NCBI GenBank assembly: GCA_963740525.1
Contig: CAVUEG010000003.1
Location: forward strand, 1-64,000
Origin: CAVUEG01 sp963740525
Lineage (GTDB): Bacteria; Actinomycetota; Actinomycetes; Propionibacteriales; Nocardioidaceae
Direction: 5' to 3'
Length of the DNA: 64,000 nucleotides
Positions 7,580-16,232 of the stretch are shown one piece after another. Position 1 is the first letter of the stretch. Every line of letters starts with the position of its first letter. The notes under the pieces were generated by a model that was not told where the DNA came from, ran no database searches, and saw only the letters and a list, made by a program, of their open reading frames with translations. Both the position numbers and the translations under genes were made by a program.

Positions 7580-10500
7580 GTGGGTTGTCCGTCGTGTGCG
7601 GCCGAGCTGGCCGAAGGGGCCGCCTTCTGTCACGTCTGCGGAACTCGCCAGCGCGCCCCTGGCTGCGCCCACTGCGCCGCTGAGCTCCCGACAGGAGCCG
7701 CGTTCTGCCCCGTGTGCGGCACGCCGACGGGCGCGGTGGTGCCGCCGGCGACCGTCTCCCCGGCGGCAACGGTGGCGGCAGGCGGCGGCCCGCCTCCCGT
7801 GGGCGCCTCGGAGCGACGGCTCACCTCCGTCCTCTTCGCCGACCTGGTCAGCTACACCACGCTGTCGGAGAAGCGCGACACCGAGGACGTCCGCGATCTG
7901 CTGACGAAGTACTTCGAGGTCTGCACCACGGTGATCCGCCGTTACGGCGGCACGGTGGAGAAGTTCATCGGCGACGCCGTGATGGCGGTCTGGGGCGTCC
8001 CTACAGCGCACGAGGACGACGCCGAGCGGGCGGTCCGCGCCGGCCTCGAGCTGGTCACGGAGATCACCGCCCTCGGTGAGAGCCTCGCGATCCCCGAGCT
8101 CGCCCTGCGGGCCGGAGTGGTCACCGGCGAGGTCACCACCACCGTGGGCGCCACCGACCAGGGCATGGTCGCCGGCGACCCGGTCAACACCGCGTCGCGC
8201 ATCCAGTCCGCGGCCGCTCCCAATGAGGTGTGGGTCGATGCGAACACCCGCGCCCTGACGGCCTCCGCGATCACGTACCACGACGCGGGGGAGCACGTCC
8301 TCAAGGGCAAGATCGAGCCCGTCCGGCTCTACGTCGCCGGCTCGGTGGTCGCCGGGGTCGGTGGCCAGCAACGGGTCGACGGACTCGAGGCACCGCTGGC
8401 AGGGCGAGACCGTGAGCTGCGACTGATCAAGGAGCTGTTCCACGCCACCGCCGAGTCGGGGAAGCCTCGGCTCGTGGTGCTCGACGGCGAGGCCGGCATC
8501 GGCAAGACCCGGCTCTCGTGGGAGTTCGAGAAGTACATCGACGGGCTGCCCGCCACTACGCGGTGGCACCGCAGCCGCTGCATGTCGTACGGCGACCGCG
8601 TCGCCTTCTGGGCCCTGGCAGAGGCGGTCCGCGGCCGGATCGGGGTCGTCGGCGACGACGAGGAGGTCGACGCCGGGCAGCTGCTCGACACGACCCTGGC
8701 GGCCTTCGTCACCGATCCCGAGGAGCTGGCCTGGCTCCGGCCGCGCGTCGCGTCACTGATCGGCGAGCACGTCGGCGACTTCCCGCGCGAGGACCTGTTC
8801 TCCGCGTGGATCAAGTTCTTCGAGAGGATCGGCGGCCCCGACCCCGTCGTGCTCCTGATCGACGACGCTCACTTCGCCGACTCCGGTCTGCTGGACTTCG
8901 TCGAGCAGATGCTGAGCAGCGCTCGCGCCGCGATCTTCCTCTTCCTGCTGGCCAGGCCCGAGCTCCTGGAGGCGCGGCCCGACCTCGGAGGCCGCCGGTC
9001 CACGGTGATCCACCTCGAGCCACTGCCCGACACGGCGATGCAACAGCTGGTGGACGGTCTCGTGGAGGGACTGCCACACCAGACCCGCGACGCCCTCGTG
9101 GAGCGGTCCGAGGGCATCCCGCTGTTCGCGGTCGAGACCGTGCGGGCGCTGATCGACCGGGACCTCGTCCAGGCGGTCGAAGGCAGCTACCGGGTCGCCG
9201 GGCAGGGGCTCGTGGACCTCGCTTCGGTGGCGGCCCCGGCCTCGCTGCACGCCCTGATCGCGGCCCGGCTCGACGCCCTCTCGAACGACGAGCGACGGGT
9301 GGTGACCGATGCCAGCGTGCTCGGCAACCTCTTCTCACGCGAGGGGATCGGCATCCTCTGCGCCGACCTGGACGATCTGGACGAGGTGCTGGCGAGCCTG
9401 CAGCGCAAGGAGATCCTGGGCCGGGAGACGGACCGGTTCTCCGCCGAGCGGGGTCAGATCCGGTTCGTGCAGTCCGTCGTACGACAGGTGAGCTACTCGA
9501 CGCTGTCCAGGCGGGATCGCAAGGCCCGCCACCTGAGCGTCGCCCAGCACCTGGAGCGCACCCTCGAGAAGTCCGACGACCTGGCCATGGTCGTGGCCCA
9601 TCACCTGCTCGATGCGGTCGAGGCGTCCAACCCCGAGGACGAGGACCTCCCCGGGCTCCGGGCACGGGCAGCCGAGCTCCTCGAGATCGCCGCGGACCGT
9701 GCCGCCGCGCTCGGCTCGTACGACGACGCGCTGCGCGCCTACTCCTCGGCGCTGGAGCGGATCGAGTCCGGACCGACGAGAGCCGCGCTGCTGGAGAAGG
9801 CTGCCGAGGTGTGTGAACCACTGGGCCAGCTGGCCCGGGGGGTCGAGCTCGCGACCGAGGCCCGAGAGGCGTTCGACGCCCTCGGGGACGCCGTGGGTGC
9901 CGGCCGCGCGGCTTCCGGGGTAGGCCGCTGCCACATGGTCGGCGGTCAGCCTGAGCTTGCGGTGACGGAGGTCAAGGACCGTTTCTACGAGCTTGCCTCG
10001 GTCCCGGGCGCGGAGGCCGCTCGAGCCCGGCTGGGCAGTGTGCTCTGCCGTTCGCTGATCTCACTGGGAGCCCCTGATCACGAGATGCCCCTGACCGAGG
10101 TCCTCCGCCTCGCCGAGCAGGCGGCCGACCCCCGCGAGCTGGCCCGGGCGGTGGGCGTGTTCGGGGCGCACCAGCTGGCCAGGGGATCCAGCCGACTGGG
10201 CATAGCGGCCCTCCGGCTCCAGCTCGACGTGGCCCGGGAGACCGGACTCTGGAGCGGCGTGGTGGGCTCCCAGCAGAACCTTGGGATCCTGATGATGCCC
10301 AACACCCTCCCCGCTGCGCTGGAGATGCTGCATGAGTCCGTGGCAACGGGACGCGAGCACGGGATGCTGGTGGTCGAGGGCGCGGCCAACATGGCGTCAG
10401 CCCTGTGGGTCGCGGGAGAGTGGGAGACCCTGGAGTCGACCCTGAGAACGGCCGTTGAGGATGGAATCGCCGATCGTCATGGCTTCCACCTCATCGCAGG

Positions 10501-11110
10501 CGCGGTCGACGAGTGGCGCGAGGGCGCCGGGCTCGACCGGGTCGTGCCCGTGGTGCAGCTGGTGGAGGCGAGCGACCTGAACGGCAGGGCCTGGACGGGG
10601 ACTCTCTCTGCGGCGCGGGCACTCCGCGACGGCGACCCGGTCACCGCCGTGCGAGAGGCCCGGGCGTCGGTCGAGCTGAGCTACCAGGACGCCACCTTGG
10701 GAGACGACTTCATGTACATCTGGCCGGCGGCGGTGCGGATCGTGCTGGAGGCCGGCGACCTCCCCGCGGCGGCCGAGCTGGTCGAGCGCGTCGCCTCCGA
10801 GCCGGGCACCCTCAGCGTCGCCCTCCGGGCGTACCTCGCGGTCTTCCGCGGGATGCTGGGGGCACGGTCCGGGGCCGAGCCCACGGAGGTACAGCAGAAC
10901 CTGGAGACCGGGATCGCCGAGCTCGGGGCGTACGGCGCGGTGCCGGACAAGGCCCGCGCCCAGGAGGAGCTCGGCCGGTGGCTGCTGGCACAGGGGCGCG
11001 GCGCCGAGGGTCGTCAGCAGCTCGAGCTCGCGCGGGAGACCTACTCCCGGCTGGGCGCGACCGCCTGGGTGGCGAGGCTCGACGAAGCGCTGGTGCCGTC
11101 GGTCAGCTGA
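7580..11110 (+). CDS. Adenylate cyclase with zinc ribbons, AAA-type ATPase and TPR-like region
   Basis: A 1176-aa signalling protein. Residues 3-47 hold two zinc ribbons (CPSC/CHVC and CAHC/CPVC). Residues about 80-255 form a class III nucleotidyl cyclase with both metal Asp residues (Asp88 in LFADLVSY and Asp132 in FIGDAVMAVWG), Lys128 and Asp200 as substrate-specificity residues, and Asn203/Arg207 for catalysis (VNTASRIQ), so it should be active on ATP. A STAND/LuxR-like ATPase follows with Walker A GEAGIGKT (303-310) and Walker B VVLLIDDAH (about 421-429), then a long helical, TPR-like C-terminal half. GTG 7580 follows GGGGAGG by 6 bases. It stands alone between the RDD gene and the convergent lipid operon. 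Its ligand and cAMP target are not evident. Confidence 0.88.
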   Translation: MGCPSCAAELAEGAAFCHVCGTRQRAPGCAHCAAELPTGAAFCPVCGTPTGAVVPPATVSPAATVAAGGGPPPVGASERRLTSVLFADLVSYTTLSEKRDTEDVRDLLTKYFEVCTTVIRRYGGTVEKFIGDAVMAVWGVPTAHEDDAERAVRAGLELVTEITALGESLAIPELALRAGVVTGEVTTTVGATDQGMVAGDPVNTASRIQSAAAPNEVWVDANTRALTASAITYHDAGEHVLKGKIEPVRLYVAGSVVAGVGGQQRVDGLEAPLAGRDRELRLIKELFHATAESGKPRLVVLDGEAGIGKTRLSWEFEKYIDGLPATTRWHRSRCMSYGDRVAFWALAEAVRGRIGVVGDDEEVDAGQLLDTTLAAFVTDPEELAWLRPRVASLIGEHVGDFPREDLFSAWIKFFERIGGPDPVVLLIDDAHFADSGLLDFVEQMLSSARAAIFLFLLARPELLEARPDLGGRRSTVIHLEPLPDTAMQQLVDGLVEGLPHQTRDALVERSEGIPLFAVETVRALIDRDLVQAVEGSYRVAGQGLVDLASVAAPASLHALIAARLDALSNDERRVVTDASVLGNLFSREGIGILCADLDDLDEVLASLQRKEILGRETDRFSAERGQIRFVQSVVRQVSYSTLSRRDRKARHLSVAQHLERTLEKSDDLAMVVAHHLLDAVEASNPEDEDLPGLRARAAELLEIAADRAAALGSYDDALRAYSSALERIESGPTRAALLEKAAEVCEPLGQLARGVELATEAREAFDALGDAVGAGRAASGVGRCHMVGGQPELAVTEVKDRFYELASVPGAEAARARLGSVLCRSLISLGAPDHEMPLTEVLRLAEQAADPRELARAVGVFGAHQLARGSSRLGIAALRLQLDVARETGLWSGVVGSQQNLGILMMPNTLPAALEMLHESVATGREHGMLVVEGAANMASALWVAGEWETLESTLRTAVEDGIADRHGFHLIAGAVDEWREGAGLDRVVPVVQLVEASDLNGRAWTGTLSAARALRDGDPVTAVREARASVELSYQDATLGDDFMYIWPAAVRIVLEAGDLPAAAELVERVASEPGTLSVALRAYLAVFRGMLGARSGAEPTEVQQNLETGIAELGAYGAVPDKARAQEELGRWLLAQGRGAEGRQQLELARETYSRLGATAWVARLDEALVPSVS

Positions 11111-11125
11111 CCTCCGGGGTTGCCC

Positions 11126-12406
11126 TCAGGCGTCGCGGCGCGTGATCGTCAGCTGGGCGACGTCGAGGTACCCGGTGCGGAAGCCCGCCTCACAGTAGGC
11201 CAGGTAGAACTCCCACATCCGGCGGAAGACGTCGTCGAACCCCAGCGCGGCGACCTTCTCCCAGTTGCCGAGGAACTGCTCGCGCCACAGCCGAAGCGTG
11301 TGCGCGTAGTGCGCCCCGAAGGACTGCTGGGCGCTGAGCTCGAGCGACGTGTGCTCAGCGAGGACCGACTCGATCGCCTCGGTGGAGGGGAGCATCCCGC
11401 CGGGGAAGATGTACTTGTGGATCCAGGTGTACGTCTGGCGGGTGGCCACCATCCGGTCGTGGCCCATCAGGATCGCCTGGATCACCGCGACGCCGTGCAG
11501 AGCGAGCAGTGAGTCGATCTTGGCGAAGTACGTCGGCCAGTACTCCTCGCCGACTGCCTCGACCATCTCCACGCTCACCACGGCGTCGAAGAGGCCACCC
11601 TGCTCCCGGTAGTCACGCAGGGCGATCTCGACCCGGTCGCCGACCCCGGCCGCATCGACCCGCTGCTGGGCCAGCGCGGCCTGCTCCGCCGAGATGGTCA
11701 AGGTGGTGACCTGGGCGCCCCGCTGCGCCGCCCGGATCGCCAGGGTGCCCCAGCCGGTGCCGATCTCCAGGACGCGGCTCCCGGTGGTGACGCCCGCCTT
11801 GTCCAGGATCGCGTCGACCTTGCGCACCTGGGCATCCTCGAGGTCCGTCAACGACGGCGCTGGGTCCAACGACTCGAACAGTGCGGAGGAGTAGGACAGG
11901 CTCGGGTCGAGGAAGTGCATGAACATCTCGTTGGACAGGTCGTAGTGCGCCTCGATGTTCCTCCTCGCGCCGGTCAGGGTGTTCGACGGGTTGAGGCCGC
12001 GGGGGAGCACCGTGTGCCGGAGCTTGTAGAAGGTCGGCCGGATGAGGCTGGTCAGCCGCTCGGCGAAGGGTGCCAGGGTGTCCGCGAGGTCGCTGCCCTC
12101 GGCGGCGTGCCACTCACCGGCCATGTACGACTCGCCGATCCCGATCATGGGGCTGTGCGCCAGCCGGGCGAAGAACGAGCGGGGGGAGGTCACCTCGATC
12201 ACCGGACGACCTGTCGTCAGCGGCGCCCCGAGCACCTCACGTCCGGCCAGCTCGACCGAGACCGGGAGGTGTCGCATGATCCGGCGGACGACGGCCTTCG
12301 CGATCGGGCCGCGGACGCCGTACGCCGGCGCCGGGGGAAGGGCGGTGGCGGCGTTGCTCCGTCCGGTGGCCTGGGAGACGGCGGTGGGTTCCAGGGAGGT
12401 GCTCAT
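11126..12406 (-). CDS. Cyclopropane-fatty-acyl-phospholipid synthase family methyltransferase
   Basis: SAM-dependent enzyme that transfers a methyl or methylene group to the double bond of phospholipid acyl chains at the membrane surface. The 426-aa sequence shows the CFA-family N-terminal region (FYKLRHTVLPRGLNP), the substrate-entry segment NIEAHYDLSNEMF (about 150-162), the SAM motif VLEIGTGWG (212-220) and SVEMVEAVGEEYW, followed by the conserved IHKYIFPGG. It is the last gene of a leftward three-gene operon and its ATG overlaps the DUF1365 stop (ATGA). Products in this family include cyclopropane, 10-methyl and furan-precursor fatty acids, and the context does not say which. Confidence 0.9.
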   Translation of the reverse strand: MSTSLEPTAVSQATGRSNAATALPPAPAYGVRGPIAKAVVRRIMRHLPVSVELAGREVLGAPLTTGRPVIEVTSPRSFFARLAHSPMIGIGESYMAGEWHAAEGSDLADTLAPFAERLTSLIRPTFYKLRHTVLPRGLNPSNTLTGARRNIEAHYDLSNEMFMHFLDPSLSYSSALFESLDPAPSLTDLEDAQVRKVDAILDKAGVTTGSRVLEIGTGWGTLAIRAAQRGAQVTTLTISAEQAALAQQRVDAAGVGDRVEIALRDYREQGGLFDAVVSVEMVEAVGEEYWPTYFAKIDSLLALHGVAVIQAILMGHDRMVATRQTYTWIHKYIFPGGMLPSTEAIESVLAEHTSLELSAQQSFGAHYAHTLRLWREQFLGNWEKVAALGFDDVFRRMWEFYLAYCEAGFRTGYLDVAQLTITRRDA

Positions 12407-13137
12407 GCCATGCCTTTCGGTGCGTGGTGCGGACGTCGCGGGATCACCGGGAGCCGTCGCAGCCAGAGCCGGAGGCCGTGCCAGCGGATCAGCGCGGAGA
12501 CGCGTTGGGAGGGGACCGGGTTGGTGGCGACCGCGCGCAGCGTGGCGCCGCGGCCGGCCGGGACGAGACTGCCGTGCACCGACGCGGTGAAGACGGTCTC
12601 GTCGCCCTGGGTCAGGCTGATGCCCACGGCGACCTGTTCGTCGGTCAGCCGGGTGCGGATGTCGTAGCGCCCCTCGACGGCGAAGAACGGCGAGACGTAG
12701 AACTCCTTGTCGACGCTGGCCCGTGGCTCGCTCACCTCCAGCGCGTAGCAGTGCCGCTCACCGTAAGTGTTGTGCACCTCGGCCAGCACGCCCTCGAGGA
12801 CGCCTGCCTCGTCGAAGCAGAAGTACGTCGTCAGCGGGTCGAACACGTAGCCCAACGACCGGGCGTTGGTCAGCACCATGACCCGGGCCGCGGACCAGGG
12901 CACCTCCTGCGCCACCAGGTACGCCGCGATCTTGGCCGGGAGCGGGCGGAGGTCGTCGGCCGCGAAGTGGTCCTCACTCCGGATGGACACGAAGGGGCGC
13001 AGCCAGCGGGGGAAGGCAGCGTTCGGGTCCGCCGCGTCGACCAGCCACATCGTGGTGCGATGGGTGAACTCGTAGGTGAAGGGTCGGCTGCGCCGGTGCT
13101 TCACGTGGGCCCGGACCAGGCTGCTCCCGTTCACCAT
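12403..13137 (-). CDS. DUF1365 family protein
   Basis: A 244-aa member of DUF1365, a family of unproven biochemistry that is almost always next to a CFA-type methyltransferase and an FAD oxidoreductase, as here. Seen in the sequence: the N-terminal VRAHVKHRRSRPFTYEF typical of the family, the central SLGYVFDPLTTYFCFD and the VHNTYGERHCYAL box, then KEFYVSPFF. ATG 13137 is chosen because the family usually begins a few residues before LVRAHVKHRR; it overlaps the stop of the upstream oxidoreductase by 7 bases, and its own stop overlaps the methyltransferase start. Tight overlaps on both sides imply translational coupling. A role in modifying membrane fatty acids is inferred from the conserved trio. 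Confidence 0.85.
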   Translation of the reverse strand: MVNGSSLVRAHVKHRRSRPFTYEFTHRTTMWLVDAADPNAAFPRWLRPFVSIRSEDHFAADDLRPLPAKIAAYLVAQEVPWSAARVMVLTNARSLGYVFDPLTTYFCFDEAGVLEGVLAEVHNTYGERHCYALEVSEPRASVDKEFYVSPFFAVEGRYDIRTRLTDEQVAVGISLTQGDETVFTASVHGSLVPAGRGATLRAVATNPVPSQRVSALIRWHGLRLWLRRLPVIPRRPHHAPKGMA

Positions 13138-14441
13138 GGTGCCCCCAGGGCCTCCGCGGCGGCGACGCCGGAGCGGCACCCGTCCTCGTGGAAGCCCCAG
13201 CCCTGCCAGGCGCCGGCGAAGGCCAGCCGGTCGTCGGTGAGCTCGCCGAGTCGCTTCTGCGCGGCCACGGACTCGGCGGTGTACGTCGGGTGCTCGTAGG
13301 TCATCTCCGCGATGACATGCTCCGGCCGCGTGGACGGGTTCAACGTGACGACCAGCGGATCGGCCTCCGGGTGTCCCTGGAGCCGGTTCATCCAGTAGGA
13401 CACCCGGGTCCGGTCGGTGACCTCGTCGCAGTCCTCGAGGCGGTAGTTCCAGCTCGCGCGGGAGCGGTCGTGGGCCGGCAGCATGCTCTCGTCACGGTGC
13501 AGGTAGGTGATGTTCGTGGAGTTCGCGAAGGTCCCCAGCAGCTCGTTCTCGAGATCGCCGGCATCGGTCAGCAGGGCCAGGGCGTCCGGCGCGTGGGTCG
13601 CGATCACGACCTTGTCGAACTCGAAGTGATCACCCGGCCCGCCGGCGGGACCGGCCACGTCGATGCCGATCTGCTCAGGCTTGCGGCTGATCGCGGTGAC
13701 CCGCGAGGCGGTGCGGACCACGTCGAGGTCGGCCGACACCGCGTCGACGTACGTCCGTGAGCCGCCGACCACCGTGTGCCAGGTCGGAGCGTCGCCCAGA
13801 CTCAGGAAGCCGTGGTGACGCAGGAACTCGAAGAGGAAGGTCGCGGGATAGTCGAGCGCCTCGCGGTGCCCCATCGACCAGACGCACGAGACGACCGGCA
13901 GGGCGTAGTGGGCCACGAAGTGGGGCGTGAAGCCGTGCCGGTCCAGGAAGTCCCCGTAGCTCTCCTCGGCGACATCGGAGATGCCCCGGGCATGAGCGGG
14001 ACGGCTCAGCTCGGCCAGGGCCAGCTTCTGGAAGCGCCGGATGTCCAGGAGGAGCCGCCAGAAGCGGGGGTCGGCCAGCCGCCGTCGCTGGGCGAAGATG
14101 CCCTTCGCTCCGCGCCCGCCCACGAAGTTCAGGCCGCAGCCGTGACAGCTGATGCTCATGCTCATCTCGGTCGGCCGCGTCTCCACGCCGAGCTCGGTGA
14201 AGAGCCGGCGCAGATGGGGGTAGGTGCGGTCGTTGAGCACGATGAAGCCCGAGTCGACCGCGGCCGAGCGGCCGTCGGAGAGCGCCACGTCATGGGTGTG
14301 GGCATGCCCGCCCAGACGTGGCTCGGCCTCGAACAGGGTCACCTGGTGGGTGCGCTGGAGCAGGTAGGCGGCAGTGAGGCCGGCGATCCCGGCTCCCACC
14401 ACCGCGACGGTCGGGCGGCCATCGACGTCGGTCATGCGCAT
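13131..14441 (-). CDS. FAD-dependent oxidoreductase (amine-oxidase/desaturase-like)
   Basis: A 436-aa flavoprotein, first gene of the lipid operon. The FAD-binding Rossmann motif VAVVGAGIAGLTAAYLL lies at residues 12-28, followed by the FEAEPRLGGHAHTH segment of this group; SCHGCGLNFVGG and the C-terminal LAFAGAWQGWGFHEDG FAD contact are also present. Members are usually annotated as NAD/FAD-binding or amine-oxidase-like proteins and accompany DUF1365 plus a CFA-type enzyme, suggesting an oxidation step on modified acyl chains. An alternative start, ATG 14435, is equally possible; neither has a clear ribosome-binding site. The lipoprotein gene is divergent across a 135-base gap. Confidence 0.85.
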   Translation of the reverse strand: MRMTDVDGRPTVAVVGAGIAGLTAAYLLQRTHQVTLFEAEPRLGGHAHTHDVALSDGRSAAVDSGFIVLNDRTYPHLRRLFTELGVETRPTEMSMSISCHGCGLNFVGGRGAKGIFAQRRRLADPRFWRLLLDIRRFQKLALAELSRPAHARGISDVAEESYGDFLDRHGFTPHFVAHYALPVVSCVWSMGHREALDYPATFLFEFLRHHGFLSLGDAPTWHTVVGGSRTYVDAVSADLDVVRTASRVTAISRKPEQIGIDVAGPAGGPGDHFEFDKVVIATHAPDALALLTDAGDLENELLGTFANSTNITYLHRDESMLPAHDRSRASWNYRLEDCDEVTDRTRVSYWMNRLQGHPEADPLVVTLNPSTRPEHVIAEMTYEHPTYTAESVAAQKRLGELTDDRLAFAGAWQGWGFHEDGCRSGVAAAEALGAPW

Positions 14442-14540
14442 GGTTCGGCGCCCGCACCGGGGCGGATGGGTCGTGTCAATGAGAAATCAGGCAAAGAAAA
14501 CCCCTCCCTTTGAGCCTTCTGGAGCGAGTCAAACACGCCG

Positions 14541-14546
14541 TACAGT
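14541..14546 (+). promoter_or_regulatory. -10-like TACAGT upstream of the lipoprotein gene
   Basis: TACAGT lies 30 bases before ATG 14577, with a purine-rich AGAGAGG between them as ribosome-binding site. No good -35 was found, so the call is tentative. Confidence 0.3.
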
Positions 14547-14576
14547 CCTGAGGGAGCCCAAGAGAGGTCGAAGACC

Positions 14577-15446
14577 ATGTCGAATCGCAGCAGGAGCACC
14601 ACTCGCTGGTTCGGCCGGACCTGGTTGGTCGTGGCCTCCGTCCTCGCTCTCGGAGCGCTTGGCGCGTGCGGGGGGTCGGGCACGAAGACGGTTGCGGACG
14701 TCTCGGCGACCTCCTCGAGCTCCTCGAGCTCATCCGACGGCGAGACCGCCACCGCCGGGGATCCGGGCTCGGGAGGTGGGCGCCTCGACTCCACCACCCT
14801 CCTCGCCGCCATGAAGCAGGCCGTCGCGCCCGGGCAGACGGTCCACATGGCCATGCTGCTGGACAGCGGCTCGGCCGCCAGCAGCATCGAGTCGGAGGGT
14901 GACATCGAGTACGCCGCGAAGGGCATCAACGCCGTCCTGTCGATGCACCTCGGTGGCTCTGGCGGCCGCGCTGTGGAGATGCGGATGGTCGACGGGGTGA
15001 TCTACATGTCGATGCCCCCGCTCACCCCGAAGGGGAAGTTCCTCAAGCTCGACCCGAAGGACGCCAGCAGCCCGCTCGGCGACTCGTTCAGTGGATTGGC
15101 CGGCCAGATCGACCCGATGGGCAGTTTCGACGCCTGGGAGAAGGGGCTCACCGGGCTGGAGTACGTCGGAGAGGACCCGATCGACGGTGACCAGTTCGAG
15201 CACTACACCGTGACCGTGAACAGCGCTGAGGTGGCGAAGGCGACCGGGCAGAAGATTCCGGCCGGGACACCGAAGGAGTCCACCTACGACCTCTGGATCG
15301 GCAGCGACGACCTGATGCGGCGGATGACCTTCGACGTCGCCGGGATGACCACCCAGATGGACCTCACCCGCTGGGGAGAGCCGGTCACGGTGGTGAAACC
15401 GGCAGCCAAGGACGTGGTCTCCATGGGCGCCGGCATGGGCGGCTGA
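14577..15446 (+). CDS. Secreted lipoprotein, LppX/LprG-like
   Basis: A 289-aa putative lipoprotein. A basic N-terminus is followed by a hydrophobic stretch and the lipobox ALGAC with Cys31 as lipidation site, so it should be anchored on the outer face of the membrane. A low-complexity Ser-rich linker (about 40-65) precedes a domain rich in beta-strand patterns (VEMRMVDGVIYMSMP, YDLWIGSDDLMRRMTFD), resembling actinobacterial LppX/LprAFG-type lipoproteins that carry lipids or act at the cell surface. The family call is by pattern only. AGAGAGG precedes ATG 14577. It is divergent from the fatty-acid-modifying operon, which makes a lipid-related role attractive but unproven. Confidence 0.7.
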   Translation: MSNRSRSTTRWFGRTWLVVASVLALGALGACGGSGTKTVADVSATSSSSSSSSDGETATAGDPGSGGGRLDSTTLLAAMKQAVAPGQTVHMAMLLDSGSAASSIESEGDIEYAAKGINAVLSMHLGGSGGRAVEMRMVDGVIYMSMPPLTPKGKFLKLDPKDASSPLGDSFSGLAGQIDPMGSFDAWEKGLTGLEYVGEDPIDGDQFEHYTVTVNSAEVAKATGQKIPAGTPKESTYDLWIGSDDLMRRMTFDVAGMTTQMDLTRWGEPVTVVKPAAKDVVSMGAGMGG

Positions 15447-15468
15447 CGACCACCTGGGGGAGGTGCGG

Positions 15469-16167
15469 TCAGCGTCCGCGCATGTTGCCGCGCTGACCCT
15501 TCATGCTGGTCGGCACCGGTCCCTTGGGCATCGGCACGGTCGGGCGGTTCGCGTCGAGCGCCTTGATCCGGGCCAGTACGTCGGTCATCTGCGCCGGCTT
15601 CAGGCTGCGGCCGAGCTTGGAGACCTTGCGGGAGAGCTTGCGGATGGGCACCGCACCCTCGCCGTCGCCGGCGATGATCTCGTGGATCTGGGTCTCTGAC
15701 GCCACGCGCTCGTGCTTGCGACGCTCGGCGGAGAGCAGGCTGCGCACGCGGTTCGGGTTCCCCTCACCGATGAGCACGATCCCGGGAGGGCCGACGACAC
15801 GGTGGACGATGTCCTGGTTCTTGTTGAAGGCGATCGCCGGGTCGACCTTCCAGCCGCGCCGCAGCATCCCGAGGGCGGCCGCGGCTGCACCGGGCTGTCC
15901 CTCCATCTGCGCGAAGGCGGCCTTCTGGGCACGCCGACCGAAGAGGATCAGGGCGGCCAGGATGCCGAAGAGCACGGAGACGACGAGGTCGAGCGGCCAC
16001 GGCCCGGGCACCAGCCAGAAGACGCCGAACGCAACGGCGGTGGCCACCACGAAGACGCCCAGCAGCAGCAGCCCGATCCGCGGGTCGGAGACCTTGGTCA
16101 TCTTGTAGGTCTGGCTCAGCTGCTTGCGGCGGCTCGTCTTCGGTGCTGCGGAGGTGTCCTTGGCCAT
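15469..16167 (-). CDS. DUF4191 family membrane protein
   Basis: A 232-aa protein with a basic N-terminus, two adjacent transmembrane segments (about residues 32-53 and 58-78) and a basic, probably cytoplasmic C-terminal domain containing GPPGIVLIGEGNPNRV. Proteins of this type lie immediately downstream of lipA in most actinobacteria (Rv2219 in M. tuberculosis), as here. The function is unknown. ATG 16167 is preceded by AGGACA. The C-terminus is rich in Arg and Gly (GQRGNMRGR). Confidence 0.85.
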   Translation of the reverse strand: MAKDTSAAPKTSRRKQLSQTYKMTKVSDPRIGLLLLGVFVVATAVAFGVFWLVPGPWPLDLVVSVLFGILAALILFGRRAQKAAFAQMEGQPGAAAAALGMLRRGWKVDPAIAFNKNQDIVHRVVGPPGIVLIGEGNPNRVRSLLSAERRKHERVASETQIHEIIAGDGEGAVPIRKLSRKVSKLGRSLKPAQMTDVLARIKALDANRPTVPMPKGPVPTSMKGQRGNMRGR

Positions 16168-16232
16168 GTGTCCTGTCCTGCGTCTCGTTCGAAGTCAGCC
16201 GGGCAATCCTGTCAGACCGGCGTACGGACCGC

